Source of the DNA: Clostridium sp. Cult2
Lineage (GTDB): Bacteria; Bacillota; Clostridia; Tissierellales; Tepidimicrobiaceae
Length of the DNA stretch: 34,339 bases
Reading direction: 5' to 3'
Assembly: GCF_021655075.1 (NCBI RefSeq)
Contig: NZ_PPXX01000058.1
Coordinates: 1 to 34,339, forward strand
The notes beneath the pieces were generated by a model. It was not told where the DNA came from and did no database searches. It saw only the letters and a program-made list of their open reading frames with translations. This document shows positions 23,775 to 32,384 of the stretch, piece after piece. The position numbers and the translations under genes are program-made. Each line of letters opens with the position of its first letter. Position 1 is the first letter of the stretch.

Positions 23775-24632
23775 TTATGCTAATTTATAGTCTCTATGAC
23801 TGACAATAGCCCTATGTTCATTTTCTTTAAGCCTTTTTTCTATTTCATTTGCAATAGCAACTGATCTATGTTTTCCACCAGTACATCCTATTCCTATTAT
23901 TAATTGAGTTTTACCTTCTTTTATATAATTAGGAATTAGAAATTCCAACATATCCATTAATTTGTCTACAAATATATTCGTTTGTTCCCAGTCAAATACA
24001 TACTTTCGCACATTTTCATCTTCTCCAGTAAAATCCCTCAATTCAGGTATATAATAGGGATTTGGAATAAATCTTACATCAAATACTAAATCTGCATCTA
24101 ATAAAATCCCATGTTTAAATCCAAAGGATACTACGGATATAGTTAACTTCCTTAATTCTAGTCCCTCGAAAAATATTTTATATATTTCTTCTTTAAGCAT
24201 TCCAATTGTAAGTTTAGATGTATCTATTATAAAATCAGCCTTGTTTTTAACCTCTTGAAGCAATTTCCTTTCTTCTAGAATTCCATCTATTATTCTGCCG
24301 TTTTGATTTAATGGATGAGGCCTTCTTAATTCCTTATACCTTTTAATCAATACATTATCCAATGCATCTAAGAATAGGATTCTATATTTTATTCCCTTTT
24401 CATTTAGCTCTTCTAGCCCTTTAAACAAATCTTCAAAGAATATACCTCCCCTAATATCTACCACTACAGCCACCTTATCAATATTTCTTTTAGACTGATA
24501 ACAGAGTTCAGCAAACTTAGGTAGCAAAGCAGGAGGTAGATTATCCATACAATAATAACCTATGTCTTCCATAGCTTTCATGGCTTGACTCTTACCTGCT
24601 CCAGACATTCCTGTAATTATTACAAATTCCAT
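23775..24632 (-). CDS. rapZ: RapZ/YvcJ nucleotide-binding protein
   Basis: P-loop protein of 285 aa. In E. coli RapZ is the RNase E adapter controlling GlmS and amino-sugar synthesis; in Bacillus YvcJ hydrolyses GTP and affects competence. Walker A is GMSGAGKS (8-15), and the conserved C-terminal half contains [10 protein letters not shown] and [10 protein letters not shown]. The ATG follows GGAGGTGA. It sits 20 bp after the PHP gene and 14 bp before yvcK, the usual order. Together with MurB and YvcK it points to control of cell-wall precursor supply. Confidence 0.96.
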   Translation of the reverse strand: MEFVIITGMSGAGKSQAMKAMEDIGYYCMDNLPPALLPKFAELCYQSKRNIDKVAVVVDIRGGIFFEDLFKGLEELNEKGIKYRILFLDALDNVLIKRYKELRRPHPLNQNGRIIDGILEERKLLQEVKNKADFIIDTSKLTIGMLKEEIYKIFFEGLELRKLTISVVSFGFKHGILLDADLVFDVRFIPNPYYIPELRDFTGEDENVRKYVFDWEQTNIFVDKLMDMLEFLIPNYIKEGKTQLIIGIGCTGGKHRSVAIANEIEKRLKENEHRAIVSHRDYKLA

Positions 24633-24652
24633 TACACCTTCACCTCCAGAAT

Positions 24653-25390
24653 TTAATCCTCTAGGTTCTTTATCCTATGAAGAGGAATATTAGCCTTTTG
24701 TGCTCTTTTTATCCCTTCTTCAACATTCCCTACATTTGTTGGATTATGAGCATCACTATTTATATAAAATTCTACCTTAGTCCCTAAAGCTATCTTAATA
24801 TTTTCTATGGATAATTGGCTATGACTTGAATTGATTTCCAAAGCTACATTTTTTTCAAAAGCTGCTCTTCCAATTTTCTCAATATCCAATTTTGCTTTAG
24901 ACCCAGGATGAGTTATTATATTGACTGGATATTTATTAATTGCTTTTATCAATGCATCAGTGTTTTTTTCAATAATCCAATCTCTATAAATAGGTAATAC
25001 CTTAGACAATGGGTTCAATATATACATAAATAAGCCATCTTTTATTGAATTTGGTGTAACTCCATAATGGTATCCTAATAAGAGTATATCAATAATATCG
25101 AGTATATCTTCATCTACGTCTATAGTACCATCATAACCAGTTATATTAGCCTCTACACCTAATAGAATTTTAATCCCTTTGCTTTTATATTCTTTATTCA
25201 ATCCATCTATTTCTTCCCTCATTTGAAATAGATGATTTTTCTTTACGCCATATAGGTAATGGGCTGGTCCATGGTCACATATGGCAATTTCTTTTAGCCC
25301 TTTCCTAAAGGCTACTTCTACATTTTCTACTATAGTTCCTTTTCCATGACTATAGATGGTATGAGTATGATAATCTCCTTTTATTTTCAT
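24653..25390 (-). CDS. PHP-domain phosphoesterase (YcdX-like)
   Basis: A 245-aa stand-alone PHP domain. Metal-binding motifs are GDYHTHT (His8, His10), ICDHG, ITHPGSK and the C-terminal NSDAHN, which is the full pattern of a trinuclear metal site. Stand-alone PHP proteins include histidinol phosphatase and YcdX-like phosphatases; the substrate here is unknown. It starts 12 bp after the murB stop with GGGA before the ATG, and lies 20 bp before rapZ. The operon position, between murB and rapZ, suggests a phosphatase active on a sugar phosphate or nucleotide of cell-wall metabolism (inference). Confidence 0.88.
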   Translation of the reverse strand: MKIKGDYHTHTIYSHGKGTIVENVEVAFRKGLKEIAICDHGPAHYLYGVKKNHLFQMREEIDGLNKEYKSKGIKILLGVEANITGYDGTIDVDEDILDIIDILLLGYHYGVTPNSIKDGLFMYILNPLSKVLPIYRDWIIEKNTDALIKAINKYPVNIITHPGSKAKLDIEKIGRAAFEKNVALEINSSHSQLSIENIKIALGTKVEFYINSDAHNPTNVGNVEEGIKRAQKANIPLHRIKNLED

Positions 25391-25402
25391 TTTCTTCCCT
25401 TT

Positions 25403-26314
25403 CTAGTCATCCCCTATGATTTTTATCTCTGGTTCCAACATTATATTGAATTTGTCATAAACTATCTTTTGAACCGTTTTTATAAGAGTGAAAACCTCAT
25501 TAAAGGTTGCTTCTCCCCTATTTACCATGAAACCACAATGTTTTTCAGAAACCTGAGCATCCCCGTATCTAATACCTCTAAGACCAGCGTCATCTATTAG
25601 CTTTCCTGCATAGAAACCTATAGGTCTTTTAAAAGTACTTCCACCACTAGGTAAATCCAATGGTTGTTTAGAAACTCGTCTATGAGTAAAATCCCTCATT
25701 TTTTCTTCTATTTGGGAATACTCGCCTTTTCCCAACTGAAATTCTACTCCTAAAACCACCAGCTCTTTGTCTATAACTGTACTGCCTCTATATCTAAAAT
25801 TCATCTCTACATTGCTCAGTTCCACCACATTATTATTTATGTCTAAAACTCTTACTTTAGTTACAATATCCTTCATCTCTCCGCCATAGGCTCCAGCGTT
25901 CATAGTAACAGCTCCCCCTATGGTACCTGGGATTCCACTAGCAAATTCAAAACCAGCTAAAGATTCTTTCAAAACTCGCTTTGCAATTACAGATAATAAA
26001 GTTCCGCCTTGACAAACTGCTTTATCCCCTTCTATTTTTAAATTGTCAAACCCATTTGCAATCTTAATAACAACTCCTCTTATGCCCGTATCCTTTACTA
26101 ATAGGTTGGTTCCATTCCCCATAATAAAATATTTTATATGATTATATCTACAAAATTTTATGGATTCAATAATATCTTCTTCTCTACTAGGTACTATCAT
26201 TACATCTGCTGGTCCCCCAATTTTAAAGGAAGTATGGTTTTTCATAGGTTCATCAAATAATATCTCTCCAAAACTTTTATCTTTAAATAATGTATGAAGT
26301 TTAGATTTTTCCAA
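25403..26314 (-). CDS. murB: UDP-N-acetylenolpyruvoylglucosamine reductase MurB
   Basis: FAD enzyme that reduces UDP-GlcNAc-enolpyruvate to UDP-MurNAc with NADPH, the second committed step of peptidoglycan synthesis. The 303-aa protein shows the FAD-binding motifs GNGTNLLV (66-73) and SGIPGTIGGAVTMNAGAYGG (126-145), Arg176 in FRYRGS, the proton-donating Ser226 in SGGSTFKRP and Glu296 in LEPEIK. The ATG at 26314 lies 17 bp after the solute-binding-like gene. It is part of the murB-PHP-rapZ-yvcK unit, a cluster arrangement common in Clostridia. Confidence 0.97.
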   Translation of the reverse strand: MEKSKLHTLFKDKSFGEILFDEPMKNHTSFKIGGPADVMIVPSREEDIIESIKFCRYNHIKYFIMGNGTNLLVKDTGIRGVVIKIANGFDNLKIEGDKAVCQGGTLLSVIAKRVLKESLAGFEFASGIPGTIGGAVTMNAGAYGGEMKDIVTKVRVLDINNNVVELSNVEMNFRYRGSTVIDKELVVLGVEFQLGKGEYSQIEEKMRDFTHRRVSKQPLDLPSGGSTFKRPIGFYAGKLIDDAGLRGIRYGDAQVSEKHCGFMVNRGEATFNEVFTLIKTVQKIVYDKFNIMLEPEIKIIGDD

Positions 26315-26331
26315 AGTACCACTCCTATATA

Positions 26332-27642
26332 TTAGTTTTGATTCTTTAATTTATCTACCTCTATTTTAGCATCTTCTATAGCCTCATAGGAAGCTTTTTC
26401 TCCTAGAATAGCCTTTCTTATCTCTTCCTGTACTATAGCATCGATTTCAGTCCAATTATCTATAAAAGGTATATATTCTGCATAAACAAGGCTCTCCTCA
26501 ATTTTCTTCATCTTAATATTTTCCAAATACATATCCTTTATTCCACGGTTTACCGTAAATAAACCAATTTTTTCTAAAGATTTTTGATTAGATTCGTTGG
26601 TTAAATATTTTAAAAACTTAACACACATTTTCGTCTTTTTAGAGTCTTCTTTCTTTATAATTCCATATGAAACTATATCATTACTAAGAGCTACTGGCAA
26701 ATCCTTGTCTCCTATTGGATAGTTGACTATATCAAAATTAAATCCATTACCACTTCCATATAATTGTTCTAAAAAATTTGATACCCAAGCTCCTCCAATA
26801 GTAATGGCAGCGTTCTGATCTTTATAAAACATTTCCCAAGCATCTTTCTCATTTATTATACCAAAATAATCTGGTACCACCTTGTGTTTGTCTTTCAAAT
26901 CTATAATCTTTTCCATTCCCTTAATAGCCTTTTCTCCATAAAAATTATACTCCATTCTCTTAGGATTAATTAGTTCTCCACCATCAGATAATATGATTCC
27001 CCAAATATTATAATCATTAGCACCAACACTTGCAATAAAACCATATTGATCTATTATACCATCTCCCTTTGAATCATAGGTAAGCTGTTTTAGGCTATCG
27101 ATAAATTCTTCATAAGTCCAGTTTCCATTTACAGGAGGAGAAATACCCCTTTCATAGAATTTATCTAAATTAATATACATAACATTGGTACTTATACCAA
27201 TGGGTATTGCTACAAGATTTTTATTGTAAGTAACAGATTTTAATACATGATGTTTAAATTTCTCCAATTCTTCTTTATTAAAATATTCATCTAGAGGTTC
27301 TAATATATTGAAATCAAAGAAGTTTGAATTTACAGAAATAATATCTGGAATCTCATCCACATCCTTACTATTATTTATATTATCATAAAACCTATCCCAA
27401 TCCATAGGGGCAAGTTCTATATATACCCCTGGATTTCGTCTTTCAAAAAATCTGATTCTCTCTTGTAGCCATCTATAATGATTCCCTTTACTAATATTAT
27501 TCCAGGGTATATCCCCTATTTCTATTATACCCTTATATGGTTCTTCTTCTACCTCTTCCAATACAATAAAATTATTAATAAATAGATTATAAGTCCAAAT
27601 AAATATAAAACCAAGTAAAATGAAAGAAATAATTTTACGCAA
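26332..27642 (-). CDS. Family 1 extracellular solute-binding-like protein, membrane-anchored, orphan
   Basis: A 436-aa protein of the carbohydrate-type solute-binding fold: IPDIISVNSNFFDFN, a NWTYEEFIDSLKQLTYDS segment, the GGAWVSNF turn and KFLKYLTNES near the C-terminus. The start is probably TTG at 27642, 8 nt after GGAGG; GTG at 27651 abuts the ribosome binding site. The N-terminus MRKIISFILLGFIFIW is a signal anchor, but no lipobox cysteine or AXA cleavage site is visible, so it should stay membrane-anchored. No ABC permease or ATPase accompanies it. It lies 17 bp before murB and may be cotranscribed with it. A role in sensing sugars or wall fragments is inference only. Confidence 0.82.
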   Translation of the reverse strand: MRKIISFILLGFIFIWTYNLFINNFIVLEEVEEEPYKGIIEIGDIPWNNISKGNHYRWLQERIRFFERRNPGVYIELAPMDWDRFYDNINNSKDVDEIPDIISVNSNFFDFNILEPLDEYFNKEELEKFKHHVLKSVTYNKNLVAIPIGISTNVMYINLDKFYERGISPPVNGNWTYEEFIDSLKQLTYDSKGDGIIDQYGFIASVGANDYNIWGIILSDGGELINPKRMEYNFYGEKAIKGMEKIIDLKDKHKVVPDYFGIINEKDAWEMFYKDQNAAITIGGAWVSNFLEQLYGSGNGFNFDIVNYPIGDKDLPVALSNDIVSYGIIKKEDSKKTKMCVKFLKYLTNESNQKSLEKIGLFTVNRGIKDMYLENIKMKKIEESLVYAEYIPFIDNWTEIDAIVQEEIRKAILGEKASYEAIEDAKIEVDKLKNQN

Positions 27643-27715
27643 AACGGCCACCTCCTACAATATAATTATTCATAGAAAGTGACCATTATGTAAGGATTAT
27701 ATAATTGGATAAATA

Positions 27716-27742
27716 CTAAAAAGGCAGGCTTAATCCTTGCCT
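27716..27742 (-). terminator. Intrinsic terminator after nifJ
   Basis: On the minus strand AGGCA...TGCCT with an inner GG/CC pair forms a hairpin followed by five T. It lies downstream of nifJ and the palindromic repeat, and precedes the orphan solute-binding-like gene. Confidence 0.65.
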
Positions 27743-27754
27743 ACCCCATAATTC

Positions 27755-27793
27755 ATATGTGGGACAGCGAGAACCGTCCCCGCTGTCCCATAT
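27755..27793. repeat. Palindromic GGGACAG...CTGTCCC repeat after nifJ
   Basis: TGGGACAGCG (27760-27769) and CGCTGTCCCA (27781-27790) pair perfectly around an 11-nt loop with AGAACCGTCCC. The GC-rich composition contrasts with the AT-rich surroundings. Similar GGGACGGTTCTC-type palindromes occur in many Firmicutes genomes and are often linked to IS200-like or REP-associated transposases. It sits 5 bp after the nifJ stop, so it also forms the first stem of the nifJ mRNA end. Confidence 0.75.
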
Positions 27794-27795
27794 TT

Positions 27796-30700
27796 CTAGT
27801 CTTCTGCCATCTTCTTATATTTTTCGTATCTTTCCTTAGCATCTTGTTCTGCTGCTGCAAATAGTTCATCAGCTTGCTCTGGGAAGGTTCGACGTAAGGA
27901 TGTATATCTTACTTCTGAGTTTAAGAAATCCATAAATGGTTTTGTTGGTTCTTTTGAATCTAGTACAAATGGATTCTTACCTACTTCTTTTAATCTTGGG
28001 TCGAATCTATATAGATGCCAGTATCCAGTTTCAACAGCTTTCTTTTCTTGTGCAATACTTGTTCCCATACCAGTTGTTATGCCATGGTTGATACATGGTG
28101 CATAAGCTATTACTAGAGATGGTCCATCATAGGATTCTGCTTCTTGTAATGCTTTCATTAATTGATTCATATTAGCTCCTAAAGCTACTTGTGCTACATA
28201 CACATATCCATAAGAAGCTGCAATCATACCTAAATCTTTCTTCCTTACCTTTTTACCAGAAGCTGCAAACTTAGCAACTGCTGCTGTTGGTGTAGACTTT
28301 GATGATTGCCCACCTGTATTGGAATATACTTCTGTATCGAATACAAGCACATTTACATTTTCTCCTGAAGCTAATACATGATCTAATCCACCAAATCCTA
28401 TATCATAAGCCCAACCGTCTCCACCAAATATCCAAATGGATTTTTTGATTAGATAGTCTTTTAATTCAGCAATTTCTTTAAGAATTGCATTGCCTCTTTC
28501 ATTGGATAATTCTTTATCTAATTTTGGTATTATAGTTCCTGCTGCAGCTTTAGATGCTGTTGGATCATCTTTTCCTTCTAACCATTGGTTAAAGGCTTCA
28601 TTTAATTCATTATCTATGTTTAATCTTACAAATTCTTCCATTAATATTTCTAATTTTTCTCTTATCTTCTTAACTGCTACTGCCATACCATATCCATATT
28701 CTGCATTATCTTCAAATAGGGAGTTTGCCCAAGCTGGCCCTTTACCTTCCTTATTTGTACAATATGGAGTTGATGGTGCACTTGCTCCCCAAATTGATGA
28801 ACAACCTGTAGCATTAGCTAATATCATTCTATCACCAAATAGTTGTGTTACTAGTTTAGCATATGGTGTTTCTCCACAACCAGCACATGCTCCTGAGAAT
28901 TGTAGCAATGGTTGTTTGAATTGGCTATTTTTAACATTAGTAGCTGGTAATAAATCTTCTTTAGGTTCTACATTATCTATAGCATAGTCCCAATTCTTTG
29001 ATTGTACTTCATAATGTTCTTCAAATGGTTTCATAACTAATGCTTTTTCCTTTGCAGGACATACATCAGCACAGTTTCCACATCCTGTACAATCTAATGG
29101 AGAAATTTGCATACGGAATTCAAGTCCTTCTAATCCTTTACCTATAGCTTTCTTCGTTTCAAAGGTTTCTGGTGCATTTTTCTTCTCTTCCTCATCCAAT
29201 AAGAATGGTCTTATTACCGCATGAGGACATACATAGGAACATTGGTTACACTGGATACAATTTTCTATTATCCATTCTGGTACCTCCACTGCAATACCAC
29301 GTTTTTCATAGGCTGCTGTTCCATGTGGAAATGCTCCATCTTCTCTACCAACAAAAGTACTTACTGGTAACTTATCTCCTTCTTGTCTTGTCATTGGAAT
29401 TACCACATCTTTAATGAACTCTGGTACTTCTTTTTCTTCTGCTTGTGGTTCATCTATAGCATCTTTCCAGGATTCAGGTATATCAACTTTCACTAAAGCA
29501 TCTATTCCTCTATCTACTGCTTCATAATTCATATTGACTATTTTTTCACCTTTTCTTCCATAGGTCTTTTCAATGGAATCTTTTAGGTGTTTTATTGCCT
29601 CGTCTAATGGTAGAACCTCAGCAAGTTTAAAGAATGCAGCTTGCATTATCATATTAGTTCTTCCACCAAGGCCTATATCATTGGCTATCTTTGTTGCATC
29701 TATAATGTAAAAGTCAATATTGTGTTCTGCTAAATATCTCTTCATTTCAGCTGGTAGATTATCTCCAACTTCATCTTTATTCCAGTTACAGTTCAGAAGG
29801 AAATTCCCTCCATCTTTCAATCCACTTAGTAAATCATATTGATATACATAGGATTGTTTTGAACAAGAAATAAAATCAGCTTCGTCGATTAAATAAGTAG
29901 ATTTTATTGGTTCATGCCCAAATCTTAAGTGAGATATTGTTACACCACCAGATTTTTTACTATCGTATGCAAAATACCCTTGGGCGTACATATCTGTATC
30001 ATCACCGATTATCTTTATAGCACTCTTATTAGCTCCTACAGTACCATCGGATCCAAATCCCCAGAATTTACATCTAATAGTTCCTTCTGGTTCAGTATTT
30101 ATTTCTTCTTTTATTTCTAAGGATGTATGAGTAACATCATCTATAATTCCTATGGTAAATCTATCTTTTGGTTCATCTTCTTTTAGATTATCGAATACAG
30201 CTTTAATTTGTGATGGTGTAGTATCTTTAGATCCTAAACCATATCTTCCACCAACAATTACTGGTCGTAATTCCGATTCATAGAATACACTCTTAATGTC
30301 TAAGTGTAGTGGTTCAGCAATGGCACCTTTCTCTTTTGTCCTATCAAGAACAGCAATTTTCTTAACGGATTTTGGTAATACATCTAAGAAATATTTTGCA
30401 GAGAATGGTCTATATAGATGAACCTTAACAACTCCAACCTTTTCACCTTTATCCATTAGATAATCAATAGTTTCTTCTATAGATTCAGTTACTGAACCCA
30501 TAGCAACAATTATTCTTTCAGCTTCTGGGTGTCCATAGTAATTAAAAGGCTTGTAGTCTCTACCTGTTATCTTATTTATTTCTTTCATATAATTGATTAC
30601 AACTTCAACAATATTTTCATAATATGGATTTGAGGCTTCCATTGCTTGGAAATAAATATCTGGGTTTTGAGCAGTTCCCTTTGTATATGGATGCTCTGGA

Positions 30701-31326
30701 TTTAAAGATCTGTTTCTAAACTCATTTAGTGCTTCATAATCCACTAATTTCTTTAATTCCTCATAATCCATTACTTCAATTTTTTGAATTTCGTGACTTG
30801 TTCTAAATCCATCAAAGAAATGTAAAAAAGGTACTCTTCCCTTTATAGCTGCTAGATGGGCAACTCCTGCTAAATCCATTACTTCCTGTACGCTGCCAGA
30901 TGCAAGTAAAGCAAATCCTGTTTGTCTTGCAGCCATTACGTCTTGATGATCTCCAAATATGCTTAATGCATGACCTGCGAGAGCTCTTGCAGATACGTGA
31001 AATACAGCTGGAAGTAGCTCACCAGCCATTTTATACATATTTGGTATCATTAGTAATAATCCTTGAGAAGCAGTAAAAGTAGTAGTTAATGCACCTGCTG
31101 ATAGGGAACCATGAACCGCACCAGCAGCTCCTGCTTCCGATTGCATTTCTGTTACCAATACATTCTGGTCAAAGATATTTTTTCTACCATGGGCAGACCA
31201 TTCATCAACAAGTTCAGCCATATTGGATGATGGTGTAATTGGATATATAGCTGCTACATCAGTAAAAGCATAAGCCACATGGGCTGCAGCAGTATTACCA
31301 TCCATGGTTTTCATAACTTTTGTCAT
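27796..31326 (-). CDS. nifJ: Pyruvate:ferredoxin (flavodoxin) oxidoreductase
   Basis: Single-chain PFOR of 1176 aa that oxidises pyruvate with CoA to acetyl-CoA, CO2 and reduced ferredoxin, oxygen-sensitive and central to anaerobic energy metabolism. Domains in order: N-terminal pyruvate-binding part with YPITPSSNMAELVDEW and TEMQSEAGAAGAVHG; the gamma-like domain (FWGFGSDGTVGANKSAIKII); a ferredoxin domain with two [4Fe-4S] motifs (CIQCNQCSYVCP near 688, CTGCGNCADVCP near 744); a third-cluster cysteine pair (CAGCGETPY); and the thiamine diphosphate site GDGWAYDIG (near 967). The ATG follows AAGGGGGT. It has its own promoter just after hprK and a terminator downstream. Confidence 0.97.
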   Translation of the reverse strand: MTKVMKTMDGNTAAAHVAYAFTDVAAIYPITPSSNMAELVDEWSAHGRKNIFDQNVLVTEMQSEAGAAGAVHGSLSAGALTTTFTASQGLLLMIPNMYKMAGELLPAVFHVSARALAGHALSIFGDHQDVMAARQTGFALLASGSVQEVMDLAGVAHLAAIKGRVPFLHFFDGFRTSHEIQKIEVMDYEELKKLVDYEALNEFRNRSLNPEHPYTKGTAQNPDIYFQAMEASNPYYENIVEVVINYMKEINKITGRDYKPFNYYGHPEAERIIVAMGSVTESIEETIDYLMDKGEKVGVVKVHLYRPFSAKYFLDVLPKSVKKIAVLDRTKEKGAIAEPLHLDIKSVFYESELRPVIVGGRYGLGSKDTTPSQIKAVFDNLKEDEPKDRFTIGIIDDVTHTSLEIKEEINTEPEGTIRCKFWGFGSDGTVGANKSAIKIIGDDTDMYAQGYFAYDSKKSGGVTISHLRFGHEPIKSTYLIDEADFISCSKQSYVYQYDLLSGLKDGGNFLLNCNWNKDEVGDNLPAEMKRYLAEHNIDFYIIDATKIANDIGLGGRTNMIMQAAFFKLAEVLPLDEAIKHLKDSIEKTYGRKGEKIVNMNYEAVDRGIDALVKVDIPESWKDAIDEPQAEEKEVPEFIKDVVIPMTRQEGDKLPVSTFVGREDGAFPHGTAAYEKRGIAVEVPEWIIENCIQCNQCSYVCPHAVIRPFLLDEEEKKNAPETFETKKAIGKGLEGLEFRMQISPLDCTGCGNCADVCPAKEKALVMKPFEEHYEVQSKNWDYAIDNVEPKEDLLPATNVKNSQFKQPLLQFSGACAGCGETPYAKLVTQLFGDRMILANATGCSSIWGASAPSTPYCTNKEGKGPAWANSLFEDNAEYGYGMAVAVKKIREKLEILMEEFVRLNIDNELNEAFNQWLEGKDDPTASKAAAGTIIPKLDKELSNERGNAILKEIAELKDYLIKKSIWIFGGDGWAYDIGFGGLDHVLASGENVNVLVFDTEVYSNTGGQSSKSTPTAAVAKFAASGKKVRKKDLGMIAASYGYVYVAQVALGANMNQLMKALQEAESYDGPSLVIAYAPCINHGITTGMGTSIAQEKKAVETGYWHLYRFDPRLKEVGKNPFVLDSKEPTKPFMDFLNSEVRYTSLRRTFPEQADELFAAAEQDAKERYEKYKKMAED

Positions 31327-31411
31327 TAATAGACCCCCTTATATGATAATACAGTATAAATAATTCAAATAAAGTTTAACCTTTACTGTAATTAATTTCA
31401 TCTACAAATTA

Positions 31412-31440
31412 AGTATATTAAACATCAATAATAAAGTCAA
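31412..31440 (-). promoter_or_regulatory. Sigma-A promoter for nifJ
   Basis: On the minus strand TTGACT (31440..31435), a 17-bp spacer and TATACT (31417..31412) form a near-consensus promoter starting right after the hprK stop. The 5' leader would be about 80 nt. No Rex-like or other known operator is visible. Confidence 0.7.
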
Positions 31441-31447
31441 CCAATTA

Positions 31448-32383
31448 CTATATGATTTTGTCCCTCCTTGCTTTAGCCCTTTTCTTTATCTTATTATTCA
31501 ACTCTACAGCTGCATTATAGCCAAGTTTTTTCTGTCTTGTATTTCTTGCAGCCACTTCAATAATCATGGCTAAATTTCTGCCTGGTCTTACTGGAATAAC
31601 TAATTTTGGTACTTTAACACCTAGTAGTTCTATAGAATCCCCATCCAGTCCAACCCGGTCGTATTCTTTAGTACTATCCCAAAATTCAAATTCAATAACT
31701 AAATCAATAAATTCATTACTCTTAATAGCCCCTACTCCATATAGTCTTTCAATATCTAGTATTCCTATACCTCGTATCTCCATAAAGTATCTAATTAAAT
31801 CTGGAGCCTCTCCCCTTAAGCCTTCTTCAACTTTTTTAATCTCAACTACATCATCAGCTACTAGACGATGGCCTCTTTTAATTAGCTCTAAAGCTGTTTC
31901 GCTTTTCCCTACACCACTTTCACCCATGATTAGTATACCCATTCCATAGACTTCTACTAAAACACCATGGACAGTAGTTTCAGGAGCTAAAACATAATCG
32001 AGATAGTTTATTAGTAGATTAACAAATTTAGTTGTAGATAATTCTGTTCTTAATATACTTCTATTGTAATGGATGCCTAATTTTAACATCTCTGGAAATA
32101 CTGGAAGTTCTCTTGATATAATAATAGCAGGAAAAGGGTAGGAAAATATTTTATCAAATCTGTCATAGCGTACATCCTCTGTTAAGCTATTACAATAATG
32201 CCATTCTACATTTCCAATTATTTGCAATCTTTCATGGGCAAATTTGTCATAGTATCCTGATAGTTGAAGACCAGGTCTATTGATTTCACTAGCATTAATC
32301 TTTATTTCTTCTATATTATCAGCCTTAAAGACTACCTCCATTTTTAAATCTTCAACAATTCTATCTAAAGTTATATAATCCAT
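31448..32383 (-). CDS. hprK: HPr kinase/phosphorylase
   Basis: Bifunctional enzyme that phosphorylates HPr at Ser46 with ATP when fructose 1,6-bisphosphate is high and removes the phosphate when Pi is high; the phospho-HPr acts with CcpA in catabolite repression. The 311-aa protein has conserved His139, Walker A GESGVGKS (154-161), the ADDVVEI region and the signature MEIRGIGILDI (201-211). The ATG follows AAGGAGAG, which lies in the last codons of uvrC; only 1 nt separates the two genes, so they are coupled. Its target HPr, with Ser46, is encoded in this window. Confidence 0.97.
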   Translation of the reverse strand: MDYITLDRIVEDLKMEVVFKADNIEEIKINASEINRPGLQLSGYYDKFAHERLQIIGNVEWHYCNSLTEDVRYDRFDKIFSYPFPAIIISRELPVFPEMLKLGIHYNRSILRTELSTTKFVNLLINYLDYVLAPETTVHGVLVEVYGMGILIMGESGVGKSETALELIKRGHRLVADDVVEIKKVEEGLRGEAPDLIRYFMEIRGIGILDIERLYGVGAIKSNEFIDLVIEFEFWDSTKEYDRVGLDGDSIELLGVKVPKLVIPVRPGRNLAMIIEVAARNTRQKKLGYNAAVELNNKIKKRAKARRDKII

Positions 32384-32384
32384 A

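Noticed and set aside
28490-28987. 165-codon open frame on the plus strand
   Set aside because: It is antisense to nifJ, whose conserved domains explain the sequence; there is no start signal.
31566-31949. 127-codon open frame on the plus strand
   Set aside because: It mirrors the conserved hprK Walker A region and shows low-complexity Ser/Ile-rich composition typical of antisense frames.
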